Positions 7,173 through 11,562 of a stretch of DNA of 11,562 nucleotides are shown piece after piece; the first letter of the stretch is position 1, and every line of letters begins with the position of its first letter. This stretch comes from CAZXCQ01 sp964639275. Its GTDB lineage: Bacteria > Desulfobacterota > DSM-4660 > Desulfatiglandales > Desulfatiglandaceae. The DNA lies in contig CAZXCQ010000201.1 in assembly GCA_964639275.1 (NCBI GenBank), forward strand, positions 1 to 11,562. Reading direction: 5' to 3'. The translations under genes and the position numbers were made by a program. The notes under the pieces are model-generated. The model was given only the letters and a program-made list of their open reading frames with translations. It had not been told where the DNA came from and searched no databases.

Positions 7173-8435
7173 TTACGTTTTGCGTATTTCAAAAATCCCG
7201 CACAGGCTGTGGCCCACGCCGATGCCCGGCTGCAGTTCCATCTCCAGCTTACGCAGCGAATATCCCAAATGAGGCTCAATCACATTGGCGCGCACATCGC
7301 CCCACCGCAGCCAGCCCACACCTTCGATAATCCGTTTCATGGAGTGCATGACCTCTTTGAGCGGTTCAGGATAATACGCGCGAACTTGAGGTACAGATAT
7401 CAATTCTCCTTTCTCGGCGTCGTATGCGGACAACAATTCGATGGTGTACCAGACCAGGGCATTAGAAGCCATGAAGAAGGATTCGAAAAAATTGTTCAGG
7501 TAGCCATACCCTTGGCGGGGGATATGGTCTACGATAAGACTTTCCAGATCAGTGCGGGTATAACCCTCAAACAGGCTGTTGATGGCGTAACGCAGTCGCG
7601 GACAGTTGGCGTTATAGTCGCCCGTGTCCAGATGGCGGCCTACCAGGATGGAACGGTCGAAGTATTTTACCGGACGAATGCGGCAGCCGGCCTCTTTTGC
7701 AGCGCGGTCGATAATGTTCTGGATCTCATCCCGGCACATCAGGCGCAGGGGAAAAGAAGCCACACCCACCTTATTGCGTTCTTCCTCGGGGTAGATGTAG
7801 GATATGCGGTAGTCCATGAAATACTCTTCGTCCATGGGCGCATCCCACAAATCCTGCCATTCGTATGACCAACGGCCCAGCCAGTCACCGACAAACAGGG
7901 CACGGTCAGGCGCATGCCTGGCGATGTCGGCAACCAGCTTCACCGCCTGATCGTCATGAAAGTGGGACCATGTTCCATAGGAAGAAAAGTAGAGGTCGAA
8001 CGGCTCATGGCGGGTGATGCTCTCGGTCAGGCCGTTGGAAAGGTCCTCGCGCTGAAAGCACATTTTGGGGTTGGTGCCGTAGCAGGCCTCTGCCTGGGAG
8101 AGCAGTTCTTCGTTGATGTCGACCCCCACATAGGCTTGAAGGCAGTCCTGGGTTATGGCGGCGGTGATATAGTCGTAGATACCCGGATCCTTGGTGTTCA
8201 CATCCATGATCAGATCGTAACCGTCGCCATTGCCGCAACCCAGGTCCAGGATGCGTATCCGCTGCAAATCATTCGTTTTGCGGATGACAAGATCATTGAG
8301 CGCCGGGCGCAAGAACAGGCCGGTTAGCGGGTCTTCCCAGAAGCGGCGTACATTATCATATTTTCCCAGCAACCCCGATGCCTTGTCGTACTTGCCTGTG
8401 GTTGCTGCTTGGGTATAGGCTCGTTCCTCAGCCAT
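7173..8435 (-). CDS. SAM-dependent class I methyltransferase with long C-terminal region (420 aa)
   Basis: A Rossmann-fold methyltransferase core is clear: motif I ILDLGCGNGDG (62-72), the acidic end of beta-2 at D106 (YVGVDINEE), an adenine-contacting D131 (QRED), and a post-II strand FDLYFSSYGTWSHF (146-159). The core ends near residue 260. The last 160 residues, rich in aromatic residues, have no motif I can name. The N-terminal 60 residues contain two similar short pieces, TGKYDKASGLL and LGKYDNVRRFW. No membrane segment or signal peptide is seen. The ATG at 8435 has GGAGGAG at 8439-8445. It lies 55 bases after the corrinoid-protein gene and 23 before asnB, so the three are probably co-transcribed. 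The acceptor could be a small molecule or a protein; nothing in the sequence decides this. Confidence 0.85.
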   Translation of the reverse strand: MAEERAYTQAATTGKYDKASGLLGKYDNVRRFWEDPLTGLFLRPALNDLVIRKTNDLQRIRILDLGCGNGDGYDLIMDVNTKDPGIYDYITAAITQDCLQAYVGVDINEELLSQAEACYGTNPKMCFQREDLSNGLTESITRHEPFDLYFSSYGTWSHFHDDQAVKLVADIARHAPDRALFVGDWLGRWSYEWQDLWDAPMDEEYFMDYRISYIYPEEERNKVGVASFPLRLMCRDEIQNIIDRAAKEAGCRIRPVKYFDRSILVGRHLDTGDYNANCPRLRYAINSLFEGYTRTDLESLIVDHIPRQGYGYLNNFFESFFMASNALVWYTIELLSAYDAEKGELISVPQVRAYYPEPLKEVMHSMKRIIEGVGWLRWGDVRANVIEPHLGYSLRKLEMELQPGIGVGHSLCGIFEIRKT

Positions 8436-8490
8436 GATCTCCTCCGGTTCAACAATGCGGTCGGAAAAAAATACCGTGTGTTAGCGGACG

Positions 8491-9174
8491 TCAATCGGCG
8501 ACCTGTTTGAGTATGTCGATGGCATGAAAGGCGTCCCGGCAATAAGAATCGGCGCCGATTTCCTCTGCAAACGCCTTCGATGTGGGCGCACCGCCGATCA
8601 GCACACGGACTTGATCGCGAAGCCCCTCTTTGTTCAGCGCTTGGATAATGGTTCCCATTTCAAGCATGGTGGTGGTGAGCAAGGCGGATAGTCCCAGATA
8701 GCAGTTACCGCTCTCTTTTACGTGCGAAACGATGCGATCGGCGGGAACGTCGCTCCCCAGGTCCAAGACTTCAAAGCCGGCCCCTTTGAGCATGATGCCT
8801 ACAATATTCTTACCAATATCATGCAGGTCACCGGCGACAGTCGCTAGCAAGAACTTTGCTTTGTTCTTTACACCGGCACTGGCTAGACGAGGACCCAGCA
8901 GGTCCATAGCGGCACCCACGCACTCGGCCGAGGCCAGCATGTCGGGAATCAAGTATTGGCCTTTGTCGAATTTTTCGCCCACCGTCTCCATGGGGCCAGT
9001 CAGTGCATCGATAACCACTTTCTTGGGGTCAATCTTCTTCTCGATCGCTATTTCGACCAGTTCGGTAACGGCCGGCTGACCTTCCAAGCCTTCATCGTAC
9101 CCTTCGTCTTCGGCCATAACGCGACCCTGGATGACGTTAAAGGCAATTTTTTCGATGACTTCCTGTTCGTTCAT
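8491..9174 (-). CDS. Corrinoid (B12-binding) methyl-carrier protein, MtgC/MttC type (227 aa)
   Basis: Small soluble protein that carries a methyl group on cobalamin between two methyltransferases. A helical cap domain occupies about residues 1-95. The B12-binding Rossmann domain starts near 105, with the base-off/His-on signature GDLHDIG (115-121; H118 is the lower cobalt ligand), S163-x-L165 (GLSALL) and the G194-G195 (IGGAPTS) that contact the nucleotide tail. The length (about 210-230 aa) is that of dedicated corrinoid proteins such as MttC and MtgC, not of MetH. The ATG at 9174 has AAGGAG at 9181-9186. It follows the MttB-family gene and precedes the SAM methyltransferase, which supports a role as the partner of the MttB-like protein and the folate methyltransferase encoded upstream. 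Confidence 0.95.
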   Translation of the reverse strand: MNEQEVIEKIAFNVIQGRVMAEDEGYDEGLEGQPAVTELVEIAIEKKIDPKKVVIDALTGPMETVGEKFDKGQYLIPDMLASAECVGAAMDLLGPRLASAGVKNKAKFLLATVAGDLHDIGKNIVGIMLKGAGFEVLDLGSDVPADRIVSHVKESGNCYLGLSALLTTTMLEMGTIIQALNKEGLRDQVRVLIGGAPTSKAFAEEIGADSYCRDAFHAIDILKQVAD

Positions 9175-9225
9175 GTCTTTCTCCTTTTTATCTATCTATA
9201 ACAACATAATGGACATCGGATTGCA

Positions 9226-9252
9226 GCTTTAGTTCGGCCCCTCTTCTAAAGC
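9226..9252 (-). promoter_or_regulatory. Intercistronic hairpin between the mttB-like and corrinoid-protein genes
   Basis: Within the 102-base gap, GCTTTAG (9226-9232) and CTAAAGC (9246-9252) form a perfect 7-bp stem with a 13-base GC-rich loop. No T-run follows on the minus strand, so it is not a classical terminator. It could protect or mark a processed 3' end, allowing different amounts of the two proteins. This is seen only as base complementarity. Confidence 0.4.
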
Positions 9253-9276
9253 CATCTATTCTGCCAATAAAAGGAC

Positions 9277-10815
9277 CTATGCCCACTGACGCAGTTTGGG
9301 TAGGATGCCTGGAACTATCTCAAATATTTCCTCAACAACTGCTTTGGGGAGATGGCGGGCCGGTTGGTTGTCGAGACGTTCCAGCTCGGCCAGCGCTAGT
9401 TCCACAACGCGGTCCTGGTGGTCCTTAGTGTCAAAGGCAAAGGGATCAGAGACATCGCCTGCGTGGATGGCCTTGCGGGCGTGTCTGGCAAACAGGCGGT
9501 GGCTGGTACTCATGACCTTGTTGATCATGGCCACAGCGGCTTTGGTTTCCTCTGCATCCACCTTAGGCGCTCTGAGACAGTGCTTCACCTTACCGATCAA
9601 CTCATTGTCGATGACAGCTTGGACCGGGCAGAAGGTATTGGTACGATCCAGCAGGCCAAAGGCATAGTGGACATACTGGGCACCGCTCATGGCCATGTAG
9701 AGGAGGGTGAAGAGCTTTTCAAACATGGCCTGAGCACCCGGAACCTTAGCATCGCCCACACCGGCGGTGGAGTAACATGGAATTAGGTAGTGCCTGGCCA
9801 GTTGGGCGCAGTCGATGTTGTATTGATTGAATTCCGGACAGCCATACAGGTCGTGGAGGTCATCCATACGGGCACGCACCGGAACACTGCCATAAAGCAC
9901 CGGGGCACCCTCGCGAATCAGTTGCACCATAACGATACCGGCCAGGATCTCCGCGTTGATTTGGGCCACCATGCCAGCTTCCTGAATCGGCGCCGAAGAG
10001 CCACCCTGGGGAGATGAAGAGATGACCAGCGGCAGACCCGCCTCCACGATGGCAAACACCTTGTCAGCTGTATCCGCAACCAGTTGCAGGGGGCTCTTGA
10101 AGACACAGGCGATAAAGGAGACGAGCGGATTGTCACGTAATTCCTGCCTACCGCCGGCAATGATTTCTGCCATGCGGATCACATCGTCCAGACTTTCCAG
10201 GCGCGTCAAGCCGGCCTGGACGTGCTTGGTGATGTTGTTCAGGCTTGCGAAGAATTTATTGACGTCATGATTGGTTTCGTTGATTTCGGGGTCCTGGATA
10301 TTGACAGGACGGATGAAGAAATCAAGGTTTTCAAGATGTTCACACAGGTGGGCCGCACGGCAGAGCAGGTCGACACCGCCGCGAAACTCCCGGTATTGCG
10401 GCACGCGTAAGGTCTGGTCCGGATTCTTGGCACGGACAAAGGTTTCCATCTCCGTTTCCAACCATACATTGGTTTCAGCGCCGGAACCGAAGTAACTCCT
10501 GGGCGTCTGGGCGTCGAGCAATAGCCGGTTTTCCGGTTCACGGGCACCCAAAATGAATCTGGACGGCGCTTTGGCGACCGCTTCTCCCACCAGGCCGGCC
10601 GGAAGGGAGATGCGCCATACCGGCTGGCCGTGTTCGCTCTGTTCACGCACTCGTGCACCGGCAGCGGCAAAAAGGTGGGCCGCACGAAGGTTGTAAGACC
10701 AAATGCCGGGATCCTCCAAGATCGAAAAGGAAGCCTGGTGTAAGTGTCTGATTTGGTCCGCGTTTAACCGTTCATACGGATGAACGATTGTTCCTTTGCG
10801 AAACTCGCTCGTCAT
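9277..10815 (-). CDS. MttB-superfamily methyltransferase, pyrrolysine-free (512 aa)
   Basis: Transfers a methyl group from a methylated amine or betaine to the Co(I) corrinoid protein. The N-terminal family pattern LNADQIRHLHQASFSILEDPGIW is followed by the TIM-barrel body. The stretch STAGVGDAKVPGAQA (349-363) matches the conserved GxSDAKxxDxQ-like region of the superfamily, and AMSGAQYVHYAFGLLD (375-390) follows it. There is no in-frame amber codon inside the gene, so it resembles the non-Pyl members (MtgB for glycine betaine; MtpB, MtcB and MtyB for other quaternary amines) rather than true trimethylamine MttB. Three ATGs stand in a row (10821-10813). AAGGAG at 10822-10827 directly abuts the first and has a normal 6-base spacing only to the third, so I start at 10815. 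The gene ends with TAG. The substrate is unknown. Confidence 0.9.
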   Translation of the reverse strand: MTSEFRKGTIVHPYERLNADQIRHLHQASFSILEDPGIWSYNLRAAHLFAAAGARVREQSEHGQPVWRISLPAGLVGEAVAKAPSRFILGAREPENRLLLDAQTPRSYFGSGAETNVWLETEMETFVRAKNPDQTLRVPQYREFRGGVDLLCRAAHLCEHLENLDFFIRPVNIQDPEINETNHDVNKFFASLNNITKHVQAGLTRLESLDDVIRMAEIIAGGRQELRDNPLVSFIACVFKSPLQLVADTADKVFAIVEAGLPLVISSSPQGGSSAPIQEAGMVAQINAEILAGIVMVQLIREGAPVLYGSVPVRARMDDLHDLYGCPEFNQYNIDCAQLARHYLIPCYSTAGVGDAKVPGAQAMFEKLFTLLYMAMSGAQYVHYAFGLLDRTNTFCPVQAVIDNELIGKVKHCLRAPKVDAEETKAAVAMINKVMSTSHRLFARHARKAIHAGDVSDPFAFDTKDHQDRVVELALAELERLDNQPARHLPKAVVEEIFEIVPGILPKLRQWA

Positions 10816-10821
10816 CATCAT

Positions 10822-10827
10822 CTCCTT
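10822..10827 (-). promoter_or_regulatory. Ribosome-binding site deciding the start of the MttB-like gene
   Basis: AAGGAG sits immediately against the first of three consecutive ATG codons. Only the third (10815-10813) has usable spacing of 6 bases, which makes the protein 512 residues rather than 514. Confidence 0.7.
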
Positions 10828-10849
10828 TTTTGTCTCAGGTGGGGCGCTT

Positions 10850-11562
10850 TCAGAACCTTTTCCTGAAGGCGCGTGAATACTTGCGAAAATGGCGATCCTT
10901 ACCCATCAAGGCCTCTCCGGTACGCACGGCTTGCATCATATCCTTATTCATTGGATCCATGATGACGGACTCCAGACCGGCATAAATAGCGATCTGCAGA
11001 AAGGCGGCGTTCAATAGGGCCCTTCCGGGGAGACCGAAAGAGATGTTGGAAAGACCCATGGTGGTGCGGGCCCCCGGAAAGGTCTCTTTTATGGCCACCA
11101 GTGTGTCCAAAGTCACCCTGCCTTGACGGCCATCGGTGGATACCGGCAAGACCAGGGGATCGAAAAAGACAGATTCGATGGAGACGTTATACTCCTGGCA
11201 ACCTTGGGCGATCAGGCGGCAGGCTGTTATGCGTCCTTCGACTGTTTCAGGGATCCCTCTCTCATCCATGGCAAGTGCCACCACCGGTGCCTCAAAGCGT
11301 ACCGCCAGTGGCAGGACGGAAGTCAAATATTTGGCATCCGCTTTGGTAGAGTTGATCATAGCCGGTTGTCCTGCCGTTGCCTCAAGGCCGGCTTCCAGGA
11401 CTGCCGGGTCGGCACTGTCGATGCACAACGGGTTTTCTATCGTCTTATTCAGTGTCGTGACTGCCCATTGTATGGCGTCGATCTCGTCCTGCTGGGTACC
11501 TCTTCCTGTACCGACATTCACATCGATATAAGTGGCGCCGGCTGCTGCCTGCTGTTGGGCCA
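10850..11562 (-). CDS. Methyl-tetrahydrofolate:corrinoid methyltransferase, AcsE/MtgA type (partial)
   Basis: Pterin-binding (DHPS-fold) methyltransferase that exchanges a methyl group between a corrinoid protein and tetrahydrofolate. The gene is cut by the right edge. An open frame of 236 codons is visible, starting mid-protein at AQQQAAAGATYIDVNVG; the GTG at 11521 is internal and not a start. In fragment numbering the folate-binding residues equivalent to those of Moorella MeTr are D48 (LCIDSADP), N70 (PAMINST), D134 (VFFDPLV) and N172 in the signature GLSNISFGLPGR (169-180). Perhaps 25-40 N-terminal residues are missing. It is followed after 34 bases by the MttB-like gene. This gives the order folate methyltransferase, substrate methyltransferase, corrinoid protein, the same components as the betaine-demethylation MtgA/MtgB/MtgC set. 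Confidence 0.9.
   Translation of the reverse strand, partial: AQQQAAAGATYIDVNVGTGRGTQQDEIDAIQWAVTTLNKTIENPLCIDSADPAVLEAGLEATAGQPAMINSTKADAKYLTSVLPLAVRFEAPVVALAMDERGIPETVEGRITACRLIAQGCQEYNVSIESVFFDPLVLPVSTDGRQGRVTLDTLVAIKETFPGARTTMGLSNISFGLPGRALLNAAFLQIAIYAGLESVIMDPMNKDMMQAVRTGEALMGKDRHFRKYSRAFRKRF

Noticed and set aside
7209..7868. Plus-strand open frame of 219 codons opposite the SAM methyltransferase
   Set aside because: It is antisense to a gene with clear methyltransferase motifs, and no convincing motif was seen.
9277..9279. TAG at the end of the MttB-like gene as a pyrrolysine codon
   Set aside because: The protein is already full length for the superfamily at this point, and the codon is not at the internal position where MttB carries pyrrolysine, so it is an ordinary stop.
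10850..11521. GTG at 11521 as the start of the folate methyltransferase
   Set aside because: The frame stays open to the window edge and encodes the conserved strand GATYIDVNVG across this point, so the gene is partial and begins outside the window.

Overview
The window looks like chromosomal DNA from an anaerobic, probably sulfate-reducing or syntrophic bacterium of the Desulfobacterota (old Deltaproteobacteria). Three things point there: an adenylate kinase whose LID carries the Cys-X5-His-X15-Cys-X2-Cys metal site that I recall from Desulfovibrio gigas, a long three-domain phosphate acetyltransferase, and a corrinoid/folate methyl-transfer gene set. The lineage is an inference, since no rRNA or other marker gene is present. 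All genes except the first lie on the minus strand and look intact. There is no tRNA, rRNA, CRISPR array, transposase or phage gene.

Layout. At the left end adk (97-780, plus) runs into a strong intrinsic terminator (808-840) and converges on the pta-ackA operon (minus, 4162 to 846). In that operon the two genes overlap by 4 bases, and a sigma70-like promoter lies about 200 bases upstream of pta (4372-4400). A stand-alone aldo/keto reductase follows (4436-5317, minus). Next comes a 224-base gap that contains a 72-base imperfect palindrome abutting the end of asnB.

From 5542 to the right edge there is one apparent minus-strand operon. Read in transcription order it encodes: (1) an AcsE/MtgA-type methyl-tetrahydrofolate:corrinoid methyltransferase, cut by the right edge; (2) an MttB-superfamily methyltransferase with no in-frame amber codon, so of the pyrrolysine-free (MtgB-like) kind; (3) its cognate B12-binding corrinoid protein; (4) an unusual 420-residue SAM-dependent methyltransferase with a long C-terminal region I do not recognise; and (5) a glutamine-dependent asparagine synthetase (AsnB).

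How it may work together. Proteins 1-3 form a complete methyl relay: a quaternary or tertiary amine or betaine gives its methyl to Co(I) corrinoid, which passes it to tetrahydrofolate. Methyl-tetrahydrofolate could then be oxidised or converted to acetyl-CoA, and Pta-AckA could turn acetyl-CoA into acetate and ATP. Pta-AckA is a separate transcription unit, so that link is metabolic inference only. The least explained part is the close attachment of a SAM methyltransferase and an AsnB-type amidotransferase to the end of a demethylation operon. This pair is the best candidate for an undescribed system in the window. Whether it makes, modifies or senses a methylated or amidated compound cannot be told from sequence alone.
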